Both the position numbers and the translations under genes were made by a program. Below, one piece after another: positions 56,321 through 64,000 of a stretch of 64,000 bases of DNA (position 1 is the first letter of the stretch; the number at the start of each line of letters is the position of its first letter). Under the pieces are notes generated by a model, which was not told where the DNA came from, did no database searches, and worked only from the letters and a program-made list of their open reading frames with translations. Origin of the DNA: Strongylocentrotus droebachiensis (lineage: Eukaryota; Echinodermata; Echinoidea; Camarodonta; Strongylocentrotidae); contig JAVYIG010000897.1 of NCBI GenBank assembly GCA_035222895.1, positions 1-64,000 on the forward strand, written 5' to 3'.

Positions 56321-59300
56321 CTTCACACTGGCAAAAATAGACTTAATATGCATTGTTCTGTTGAAATATTGAAATACATCAAATAAACTAATCAAAATTC
56401 TTTATATTGCTACCTTAAATATTGTCAATTCTTGGAAACAAAAATGATTTAATGTACAAAAGCACAATGGGTTTTACACAACACAGAAGAAAACATCGCT
56501 GAATATTATCATGAATCAAAAGTAAATGAGATTTTTTTTTAACAAAACTTCTAATCCGTTATACCAATCAATATAATGATTCCTGTCTTGTATTATTTTC
56601 TCTCTTACAGCCAAAGCCGATGCTGCAGACGATGTGTTTCTGACCTATGAAGAGCTTGCCTTCTGGAACCTCCATTACAAGGTCGATCAAGGGGAGCTAC
56701 TCAAAGCACCACAAAGAACTCAGTTTCTCTCCCTCAACAAGCAAGCAGTTAAAGAGGTCAGTTTCAATTCAATGACATCATGATTTGCTTTTTATTTCTT
56801 TGAGAACAAAAATTTGAAAGGATTGTAGAAGAACAAAAAAAGTTTTGTAGAATATTAACTGGCTCTGATGGAGATATGAAACCATGTTGCCCAAGTATGA
56901 TATTATCAAGGGCAATATTGTTTTATATACACACCAAAATTAGGCTGTCATTATTATTTTAATTTATCCTATTTTTATTATAATGAGTCTCACTAATATC
57001 AGGTACAAGATCCTGGGTGTTAGACAAAAGACAGTAATATGATCTGAATTTACTAGCTATGCAATAGATAGTGATGAAAAACAATGTCAAATGTTAAGGT
57101 GTATTTTATTTTATTTTTTTTTTTTTTTGGGGGGGGGGTCTTCTTTTCAGGTACTTTTTTTACATTATATCATTAACAACATTGCATAAAGGTCTCAAAA
57201 GTGACTAAATAAAAAGAAAAAATATGTGTAAAGAGCGAGAGAGATAGAGAGAGAGAGAGAGAGAGAAAGTAAAGTTTACAAATACATTAAAGCTTAACTT
57301 AAACCAGATACTTCTTGAGACTACTTATCAACTCTTTTAGGGCTTTAGTGCCTAGTGGCATACGTCATGAAACCATTTTTTAATGTCATCCAAATTGAAT
57401 GACTGTTACAGGATTTACTTCCAAAGTGATTGAGCATATAAACTTTTCAAAATGCATACTGTGCATAGATAATCAATACATTTGTGAACATAAAATCTGA
57501 GTCATCAATGTTTAAACCAATATCAAGAACTCTTAATATTATTAGGTACATTATATTCTTTGTGACAAATTTAGGAATAGGGCTTGTAACTGGCAAAAAC
57601 AAGAGAATAGCATTTTGCCGTTGCTGGTTTTCTTAAATACTTTAAAGGCAATACCAAGTGTTTTACCAGGCTTATTAATGAAGTGCACTTTTTCCTGATT
57701 AATGGCTGCGATAGCTATATCTAGGGTTAAAAATACCAAACTGCTGTGGGACCCCATAGGGACATTGCATTATAATACTATTATAACAGAATATTACTAA
57801 TATTGATTATACTTGTCTTTCCTACAGGTTCCCTTGCCAAATGAGAAGGAGCTGTCACTTAACTCATTTGCAGAGTGGCAAACTAACAAGCAGCCGACCC
57901 ACAAGGTTTCCCATTCACGACGCTGTGATATCTTTGTGGAAATGATGGAATTCCTTGAGATACAAGGTCACACCGAAGACGAGGATATCTATGGCGCAGA
58001 AATGGTGCTTTATTTGGATGAAGGGGATGTACTGAGAAAAAAGGACATGGAGAAGAAAGGAAAGGAGGGGATCCTGAGATACTGTTCTCAGGAAGGCAAG
58101 AAAAAGAAGGATAAGGACATGGTCGCCGTAGATGAAGATGAAGGAGATTGCAATCAAAAGGAAAGAACTAGCAAATCCAAGAAAAGGGTGAGAGGTCAGA
58201 AGAAAGTGAAGAGTATGTCTTCAGAAGCAGAACATCTTGGTAGTGATGATGACCTTCCTGCTGTGGACCTCTTCAGTGAACCCAGTGAAAGACAAGATGG
58301 AAACTCAGAAAAGACTGAGAAGCACAAAGGCAAAACAGACGTGAAGAAGGGCAAAAAGTCATCTGATGATGGGAGTAGTAGTGATGGGAAGGCAGGAGGC
58401 AGGAGGAACAGTAAAAGTCCAAGGGGTGGGCAAGACAGCAGACTAAAGAGAAAACCGATACCTTTACCTTGTGATTCCGATGAGGATGATTTTGACACTG
58501 ACAGGAGAAGTGTTACCCCTCCAAGACTTCTTGGTGCTAGTGCAACAGGTGAACGTCATCAACCGAAAGTGCTTAACACGGAAGAGGGATCGACTGGTCC
58601 AGATCAGGATGGACTCCAGGATGAACCTATGGACACTGCGAGTGATGATGACCAGGCTGAACTGCCTTTGAAACCTTGCGTAGCTCCTACAGGCAGTCCG
58701 TCCAAGAATCACCAGGAGTGTGCCAAGAGTGACACGTCTTTGAATACTTCTGATATCTTTCTCTCTTGCACCCAAGCCTTCAGAGCCCCTGTGGTTCCTT
58801 CAGGGGCATCAAGAAAAGACAAAGGTAGATGTGAAAGTACAAGTGATGATGGAGAAGATGACCTGATGCCACCCCCTCCACCTTCACTCTCTGGTCTTGA
58901 TCTTCTGGATGATATTGATCTGTCATTTAATGCCTCACAACTTGCCAGAGAAGACACATGGAAAAGGAGCTCACCAAAGGAAGAGCCTCACAAACCAGGG
59001 ATAGGAGTAGATCCAGATAAACCTCTGATGGCTTCATCTTTAGGAATGAATGATAAATGCAGCCTGGAAAGGGAAGAGCATGAAGAGGAACAAAACACAA
59101 GGACAAAACATGCTACAAGTGAAATGCTCTGTAGCTCAATACAAGATGAGAATAGAACTGATATTAGCAGTGCAGTTACACGTGGCAGAACTTATGGTAT
59201 GGATATAGAGTCTGGTGATGTTAGTCCAAATAGTGATAAGCTTAGGAACAAAAAGGTAATAGAGCGTAGAAAAGTCCTAGAGGCTGGCATTCAGAAAGTA

Positions 59301-62300
59301 GGTGAAGTTGTCTCCAACATAGAGAAAGGCTCTATCACTGCAGAAGAAACTGGTGAGGAGGAGGAGGAGATGAAAAGTATTACAGTTGAGCTTGTAGAGG
59401 CGTGGGACAACTTTGAGGGGGATATCTTTGATGATGATGATGATGATGATGATGTTGATGATGGGCCTGTGTCCAATAACTTGACCAAATCTCCGGTCAT
59501 TTCACCAAAAAGTAAGCAAGTTGTAAGAAGTAAATCGAATATTAAGAATGGTTCCATGGATATTAAATCACTTGAAGCCCATTCTGAAGACACAGACCAG
59601 AGAACTGGATTCAAAGTTTCCACAGCATCTCATGGTATTAGACCATGCACCAACTCAGTACCTCAAAAGAAGTTACCCTTAGAGGCCAGACAAAGCTCTG
59701 TAACACCAGAGAGGTCAGCAAACAGGTTAGATCATGACCAAGAGAAAAGAGGTGCTGTGGTTTGCAGCCCCAGCAATGAACCACAACTCAAACATGCAAG
59801 CACAGGAGAAAATAAGATAAAGCTTACACAACAACCCAAGTTTGATCTTGGTTTTGACTTTGGTGATTTTTTCGATATGGACGATATGGATGATGAGGCC
59901 TTTGACGAGATTGGCATTGTTCCCCCTTCGCCTCAGGTCAGCCAGAAGAGGTCAGGGTTCATGGCAATGTCACAAGCGTCAAAGTCTACAATCAGGCCAG
60001 AAATTGGTGCAAGGACTCATCACGTAGGCAAAGCTGTAGCTTCATCTGTTGAATCCAAAGTAAATGAAGGAATTAAGAAACAAGAATTCAAGCCTAAAGG
60101 TGGTCCAACTTTACAGAATCAATTCAGTCCAGCAAGAGAGGCAGCTGCTTTTGGTGATCAAATTCATGATTTGGATGCATCCAAAATATCTAATATAAAA
60201 GGCAAGACACCTTCCTTGAGTAGATTTAAGCGTAACCTGATGCATTCTGTAAACCCAAATAATCTCCAAGCGATGGAGTCTTTGGCACCACAAAAGAATG
60301 TAGAGACATCTCCTGAGAGGTCTGGTAAAACTTGCATGGATACAATAGTGAAGATGGAGCAACACCCTGTAGCTTCAACTCCAGTATTGTCAGCAGACGT
60401 CTCAAGGGATGGTCGGGGGCATCAAGGTAGTACTGTATCGCCCATTGGACAGTCTGGTCAAGGAGATGTGAAGCAGATGGAGACTCCTAGCTCACATCTG
60501 CAAAAGGCCAAACCCTTAGGTACACAGCGCAGCAGGCTCAGTATCAAGAGAAAGGATGGTGCAGGACCGAAGCAAAGTGCAGGATCATCCATCCAAGATC
60601 AGTCTTCCAGATCGGCAGCTCTTCCTGGCAAGAGGAAAAGTTCCCCTCTAGTTGATGAAGGACACTTTGAAGATACCTTGGTATCAAATCCTCTGAAAAG
60701 GCCCAAGACATCCTCCAAGCAAGAAACCAGACTTTCGCTTGATAGAACAGAAGGGTATGGCATGGAACCTTATTTGGGACATGGAGTTGGGAAGATGCTA
60801 GAGAAAGATGACATTCACTTCCTTCTTGAAAACATTGATTGGGAAGAGTCTCTCATAGCCGATGACACACTTACGAAACCTGGAAAAGGGATTCATGGAT
60901 TGGAAAGTATTGGAGATTCTACGGGTACCACAAAATCTAAGACTGGTGAGATTTAATGGTTCCTTTATATTGCTCTTTTGAAAGTTTCTTACTTTTACTT
61001 TTGGAGACTTGTTGAAATTATTGCTTCAGAATTATTATTATGTATTTATGAATGTTTTAATATGGACTAGACATTGTTTGGAGGAGCGATGAGTAGTAGA
61101 AATGTGTAAAATTATTTATTATGTTCTCAAATTTAATTGAAACAGTCAATATTCTACTGAAGAATGGGCTTTGTCACATGACTTGAACTGAAACATTCAT
61201 TTGAGGCCATGTATTTTTACAGTAATTAAAAACACGAAAAACTATTGTAATGCAATTGGTGTGTTTGTTATTGTTGTATCTTTCAACTTTTCAACTGATG
61301 CACCTTTTCATGGACAATTTAATATTGAGGTCTGGAAGTAGGAAATTCTGCCAAAACTTAAGTGGAATATATTATTATTTGAGAAAATGGGACCATGAAA
61401 ATGACCTTGTTATATATCAAACTTGTTTTATTAGGGCTCTGAATAGAAGTGGGACTGAAAAAAATCACCTTTTCATAATAAAAGTTTTGTTGTAACAGTA
61501 TTCCTCATAACAAATTCCGCTGCTCATTTATCTTATACTTTTTCTCACTCTCCTTTTTTAAAGGCACCCATTCTTCCGACGATGATGAAACAAATCTTCT
61601 CCTACATCATAAAGATAATGATGAAGACAGTGATGACAGTGAAGATATCATCGGAAGAGTTGCTAAGAAGAAAAGAGCTGTGGTATTGACGTCACCTGAC
61701 ACACCCACGACATTCAAGACACCACTTCGCTCAAGTCGAGCTGTAACACCATTATCTGTCAAAGAGGTAAAGTGTCTTAGGATCATGTATTTTTGACCAT
61801 TCTGTCTTCAGATTATGTTATTCCTTATACAGTAACATACTAAATTGATATATGGATAATTCTTTGACCTGTATCTTCATGTAGCAAAATTTGTATTATT
61901 TAATTAATATTCTAAAAATGATGCAAATTTTGACCAAATAGACCAGTTCACGTTTAGCACATGTCCCAAATGACCCCGAATATCCACATTTTGAAATAAT
62001 CACTCCTACAGCGATGGAGGTGTGACATAAATAGCCTTTGTTTTCCCTTTTCAAAGAATACTTCCACCTGTGTATCATGGAGTGCACTGCTTGTGCATAA
62101 ATGAATATTGATTACATAACTTTCATGAGCATGTATCCAGTATTTTGTCTCCATGTATTTTTCACAATTTAGTTTGCAATGACCTTTATCTGCTCATGCT
62201 CAGAGTGCAACCAGGAAGATTAAACTTTAGGTGTTCATGATTTCTGTGATACGTGATAACTTACAGGACATAACATGATCAAATACCTTGGATTAATCCT

Positions 62301-63171
62301 TGTATATTGTTTCCTACATGCAGAAGTGTGTTCATGTCTTGTCTGGCTCATCATCAGATGATTCTTTCTTCATCATTCAGCCTAAGAAGAGAAAAGCTAG
62401 GAAGATACTTGATATGAGTAGTAGCATCGTAATACCAGAAGAAGATGATGACTTTCAAGGTATGTTATTGTTTTATTGTTTGTTTTTGTTGTTGTTGTTG
62501 TTAACTATAAATGGAGTTAATTGTATAATATTTTTTTAAACCAAATTGCAATTGTAAAGAAGTAGTACTGTATTATAATTATGTTACAATTCAGCATCTG
62601 ATTTGAAAATTTTAAACTCACATATTTGTTTATTTCTACAGTTATATTTCTTTACACTTATACTTGTAAATGCTAGAAATTACTGAATTATAATGAATGA
62701 TAATGAATAATTATGAATGATAATAGGGTAGTTAACTGCCATTGTATTATGATTACAATTTTGGAAAAGATTTTGAAAAGTGGTTATTATAGAAAAGCTC
62801 CCTGTTGGGCAATATGAAAACAGCCCAAGATTTTCATTCCTTACAAAGAATTTTCAGAACATATACCGTAACTGTAACATTTCACACACGATATCTGAAG
62901 GATATATTTTAAGCACTTGCCAAGTTTCATGGAGTTTGCTCAAGTCTGCAAAAGGAACTTTCTGCTTTTAATGATTGCTTGTTCAACCAGAGCCATCTAT
63001 ACACAGAGTTTGGCCAACCCGGTTCAATTTGGACACAATATCGGCAACTACTGCTTTGTTGGGCAAGCACACAACAACAAAATATATGCCATGTTGTGAC
63101 CCAGTGAAACAAGTTGGCCAAACTCTGTGTATAGATGGCCTGGTTCAAACCAATCAAAAGTTGTGACCCCC

Positions 63172-63202
<31 letters not shown>

Positions 63203-63438
63203 AAAAAAAAAAACGGTGAGATGATATTGTGAGTAGATGCATATATACATTATTCATGCTGTCTCAGACTTAATTTGATATGATGTATCTGTTTGGTTTC
63301 TGCAAATGCACTATAGACCCTGCGAAGCAGATTGTGCAAGCTAAGGTGGGCAAGAACATTGACAGAGAGCGCAGAAGAGATGATGTTCCACTTAAGCAAA
63401 GACTAGAAGTAAAAGAAAGAAGAAATAAACACAAGAAG
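42847..63438 (+). CDS. FANCM: FANCM: Fanconi anaemia DNA translocase, 16 exons, 3' end outside window
   Basis: ATP-dependent branch-point translocase that recognises stalled forks and anchors the Fanconi core complex. Exons: 42847-42955, 44186-44498, 45261-45379, 46313-46485, 47733-47810, 48274-48432, 49634-49765, 50525-50951, 51941-52152, 53644-53850, 55444-55714, 56611-56756, 57828-60945, 61564-61766, 62324-62459, 63317-63438. Phases join to 1,975 codons. N-terminus [11 protein letters not shown]; Walker A LPTGLGKT (~125); DEAH (~225); SAT (~256); helical insert (exons 6-8); [12 protein letters not shown] and QRMGRTGRK (~619). Exons 11-13 ([31 protein letters not shown]) match the MHF-binding region. 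The 3.1-kb exon 13 is disordered and acidic, with FDLGF at ~1454 matching the RMI-binding MM2 motif. Exons 14-16 are Ser/Asp- and Lys-rich linkers; the ERCC4-like/HhH end is not in the window. The exon 1 donor (AAG|GTTTTT) is weak. Confidence 0.95.
43838..43857. repeat. Poly(C) tract, FANCM intron 1
   Basis: About 20 C residues; a duplicated string ACAGGATGGTTGATATTA occurs at 43714 and 43799 just before it. Confidence 0.85.
44783..44912 (+). mobile_element. tRNA-derived SINE fragment in FANCM intron 2
   Basis: CGATTGTGAACTACAAGG, B-box-like GAGGTTTGATCCCTG, CACAGCACTAATTTCCTTTG, GGCAAGACATTAATCTACAT; cut off at a G-run (44908). A diverged member of the family at 6196. Confidence 0.65.
45405..45720. 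repeat. CT/CTGTCT microsatellite in FANCM intron 3
   Basis: Long pyrimidine-rich tract with TCTGTCTG and CTCTCTCT blocks and an internally repeated string TCTCCCGCTATCTC (45427, 45539, 45551). Confidence 0.9.
46106..46269. mobile_element. 164-bp MITE (family R8) before FANCM exon 4
   Basis: Ends TACAGTCAAACCTG and CAGGTTTGACTATA, with an internal repeated string CCTGTCTACAAAGACCAC. A second copy is at 55831-55991. The right end lies only 43 bp before exon 4, overlapping the region where the branch point should be. Confidence 0.85.
46728..47238. mobile_element. 511-bp MITE with 20-bp perfect inverted ends (family R9)
   Basis: TTAAAGGTAATACAAAGTTT (46728-46747) and its exact complement (47219-47238). 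A/T-rich body with GTACAATGGTAGCTGCGACC and GAGAGGGAGCTATACAACAT. This is the intact relative of the split element at 1102-1476 / 14839-14885. Confidence 0.9.
47323..47606. mobile_element. MITE family R10, copy 1, FANCM intron 4
   Basis: Ends TACAGTAGGCTTACGGTTGC and the inverted CCGTAAGCCTTACTGTA (one extra base). Further inside: GAGGATTGGGGAGTCCTGAA and TCAGGACTCCCCAATCCTCC. Inverted similarity covers about 65 bp at each end. The centre holds CGACGTTTCAAACAGGTTGA. Confidence 0.88.
48672..48898 (+). mobile_element. Dispersed repeat family R3, copy 4
   Basis: ATCCTGACTGGACAGATATT, GTAGTCCCATATACCGG, ACTGGGCCAAATTTCTTATC, ACAATGCAATCGCATGACCA, in FANCM intron 6. Confidence 0.75.
49270..49574. 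mobile_element. MITE family R4, copy 2, FANCM intron 6
   Basis: GTCGAACTTAACTCTAAATTGG at the left, CTTAGAGGTAAGTTCAACTT, GGATCTTTGTGAAACACCCCC at the right. The left tip is missing. Ends 59 bp before FANCM exon 7. Confidence 0.7.
49920..49970. repeat. (CT)n microsatellite, FANCM intron 7
   Basis: CTCTCTCT run in a pyrimidine-rich stretch (49820-50020). Confidence 0.85.
52193..52519. mobile_element. MITE family R10, copy 2, FANCM intron 9
   Basis: TACAGTAGGCTTACGGTTGC and GCAACCTTAAGCCTACTGTA. The inner arms GAGTCCTGAAAAGGACTGTC and CAGTTCTTCTCAGGACTCCC are inverted; the centre holds GGTCGAAACGTTAAGCCACT. The left end is 40 bp after the exon 9 donor. Confidence 0.88.
52800..52975 (+). mobile_element. 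3' part of a tRNA-derived SINE, FANCM intron 9
   Basis: GACACCTATGTGTAGGAGCA, TTCCTTTAATGCTATGAGCA, GGGTGATATTAGAGAGCCTT, with an A/T-rich tail; aligns with the last third of the SINE at 6196-6455. Confidence 0.5.
52993..53522. mobile_element. 530-bp MITE (family R11), FANCM intron 9
   Basis: TTAAAGTGACTCTGTAACAT at the left and the inverted ATGTTACCAAGTCCCTTTAA at the right. Partial relatives at 33617-33740 (inverted) and 51528-51600 (TTAAAGGGACTGGGTAACTT). No ORF. Confidence 0.8.
53889..54265. mobile_element. Short inverted-repeat element, FANCM intron 10
   Basis: CAGAGCTGCCAACC (53889) and GTTTGGCAGCTCTG (54252) are inverted with one mismatch. A similar left end, CAGAGCTGCCAACCTG, occurs at 19208 in AHSA1 intron 1. 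Confidence 0.6.
54660..55443 (+). repeat. Tandem array of five degenerate partial copies of FANCM exon 11
   Basis: Units of 146-160 bp, each with a C/T-rich acceptor region (TTGTTCCCTCC(T/C)GCAG) and the 5' part of exon 11 ([16 protein letters not shown]...). Exon-like parts start at 54676, 54834, 54992, 55152 and 55298; the true exon starts at 55444. Copies 1-4 carry TAG right after RAL. Copy 5 is open further but meets TGA where the true exon continues with CCC. In copies 1, 2, 3 and 5 the string AACAGTAAGTCC makes a consensus donor (GTAAGT); copy 4 and the true exon have GCAAGT there. The repeat unit ends shortly after RGLN. Confidence 0.9.
55831..55991. mobile_element. 161-bp MITE (family R8), copy 2, FANCM intron 11
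   Basis: TACAGTCAAACCTG and CAGGTTTGACTGTA are perfect inverted ends; internal AACCTGTCTACAAAGACC, as at 46106-46269. It lies ~115 bp after the exon 11 donor. Confidence 0.88.
56269..56318. repeat. Poly(C)-poly(A) junction, FANCM intron 11
   Basis: ACCACC followed by a C run (to 56289) and then about 28 A residues. The same C-run/A-run combination is found at 63168-63212. Confidence 0.9.
57235..57268. repeat. (GA)n microsatellite, FANCM intron 12
   Basis: GAGAGATAGAGAGAGAGAGA-type run. A T-run and G-run (57105-57138) lie nearby. Confidence 0.85.
62981..63149. mobile_element. ~170-bp palindromic MITE, FANCM intron 15
   Basis: GCCATCTATACACAGAGTTT.. (62992-63018) and its exact complement (63113-63139) form a 27-bp perfect stem, extended imperfectly outward (TTCAACCAG / CTGGTTCAAAC). 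Loop of ~95 bp. It is followed by a C25/A21 tract at 63168-63212. Confidence 0.8.
63168..63212. repeat. Poly(C)-poly(A) tract
   Basis: GTGA followed by about 25 C and then about 21 A residues. GTGACCCCC also precedes the C-tract at 387-414. Confidence 0.9.
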
Positions 63439-63469
63439 GTTAGTATTAACTTTGGCTTGATAACACCCC

Positions 63470-63788
63470 TGGGAGTGTTTCACAAAGATCCTAAGTCAAA
63501 CTTAACTCTAAATTGGACTTACCGTAAACATTATGGAGAGCCATTTGTAGACTTTAAATAAAATATATTCAAAAGTGAAAATTTAATTTTTTTAGCCTTT
63601 TTATAAATTCCACATCAAGAACATGAAATCTCCTTGATAATAGAAAATATGAATGATTTGAATCAACATCTTATGCCTTACAAGAAAACTTTTACAAAAT
63701 ATTATAAAGATGCTAATGGCTTTCCATAATTGTTAAGTCCAACTTTGAGATAAGTTCAACTTTGGATCTTTGTGAAACACCTCCAGGA
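63470..63788. mobile_element. MITE family R4, copy 3, FANCM intron 16
   Basis: GGGAGTGTTTCACAAAGATC and GATCTTTGTGAAACACCTCC are inverted ends. The body contains AAACTTAACTCTAAATTGGA and ATTATGGAGAGCCATTTGTA, as in the copies at 23849 and 49270. It starts ~30 bp after the exon 16 donor. Confidence 0.8.
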
Positions 63789-64000
63789 ATACATTTATCG
63801 ATATACTTATGAGTGAGAGTAGAATTATTTCATAAGTTGAAAGATGCAGCTGCTCTATTTAACAAGGCATAGCTGAGATGAATGTAACCTTGCATCTTGC
63901 ATCGTATTTCATAGTTTTTCCGTGTCATAAATGAAAAGCATTTAATATTTGTTTTGTATAACACAAAAAAGTATCAGTATAATAATAATAATAATATGTC
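63789..64000. other. Window end, FANCM intron 16
   Basis: A/T-rich intronic DNA ending in an (AAT)n run; no exon is seen. The remaining FANCM exons lie to the right of the window. Confidence 0.6.

Noticed and set aside
63048..63257. Gly-rich ORFs at the right end
   Set aside because: They come from the poly(C)/poly(A) tract and the palindromic MITE.

Overview
This is nuclear DNA of a metazoan, most likely a marine deuterostome such as an echinoderm. The reasons are intron-split genes with GT/AG borders, single-copy animal genes (AHSA1, FANCM, a DMAC2-like gene), tRNA-derived SINEs, a Penelope-like retroelement and many short inverted-repeat (MITE-like) elements. The echinoderm assignment is inference; no bacterial or organellar signal is visible.

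Region 1 (about 1.1-14.9 kb) is a tandem segmental duplication of a ~5 kb block. Each block carries two related, very Glu/Lys-rich genes on the + strand (called A and B here), then GA-rich DNA and a tRNA-derived SINE. Unit 1 is about 1480-6588 and holds two broken genes. Unit 2 is about 6589-14838; it keeps a short A ORF and an intact B gene (500 aa, two exons). Unit 2 is split by a 3.3 kb Penelope-like element that has an RT/GIY-YIG ORF and an inverted, truncated copy of itself in front. The whole duplicated block sits inside one copy of a MITE: the left part of that MITE is at 1102-1476 and the right part at 14839-14885. An intact relative lies at 46728-47238.

Region 2 (16.7-31.4 kb) is a complete 10-exon AHSA1 gene (Aha1, activator of the Hsp90 ATPase) on the + strand, 348 aa. 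Its introns are full of mobile elements, including a transposon nested in a transposon in intron 1, an inverted pair of 548-bp MITEs, a nested MITE, a ~1.7 kb foldback element and an 18-bp minisatellite.

Region 3 (36.4-42.5 kb, minus strand) is a five-exon DMAC2/ATP5SL-like gene: a mitochondrial leucine-rich-repeat factor whose human counterpart acts in complex I assembly. It points toward AHSA1 (convergent 3' ends) and away from FANCM (head-to-head, ~330 bp between start codons).

Region 4 (42.8 kb to the window end, + strand) is FANCM, the Fanconi-anaemia DNA translocase. Sixteen exons (1,975 codons) are visible with consistent phases; the C-terminal nuclease-like end lies beyond the window. 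Just before exon 11 are five tandem degenerate copies of the 5' half of that exon, with splice acceptors and mostly with stop codons. Four of them also carry a strong GTAAGT donor, so they look like an array of potential poison exons.

Stretches not listed are introns or intergenic A/T-rich DNA in which I see no further genes.
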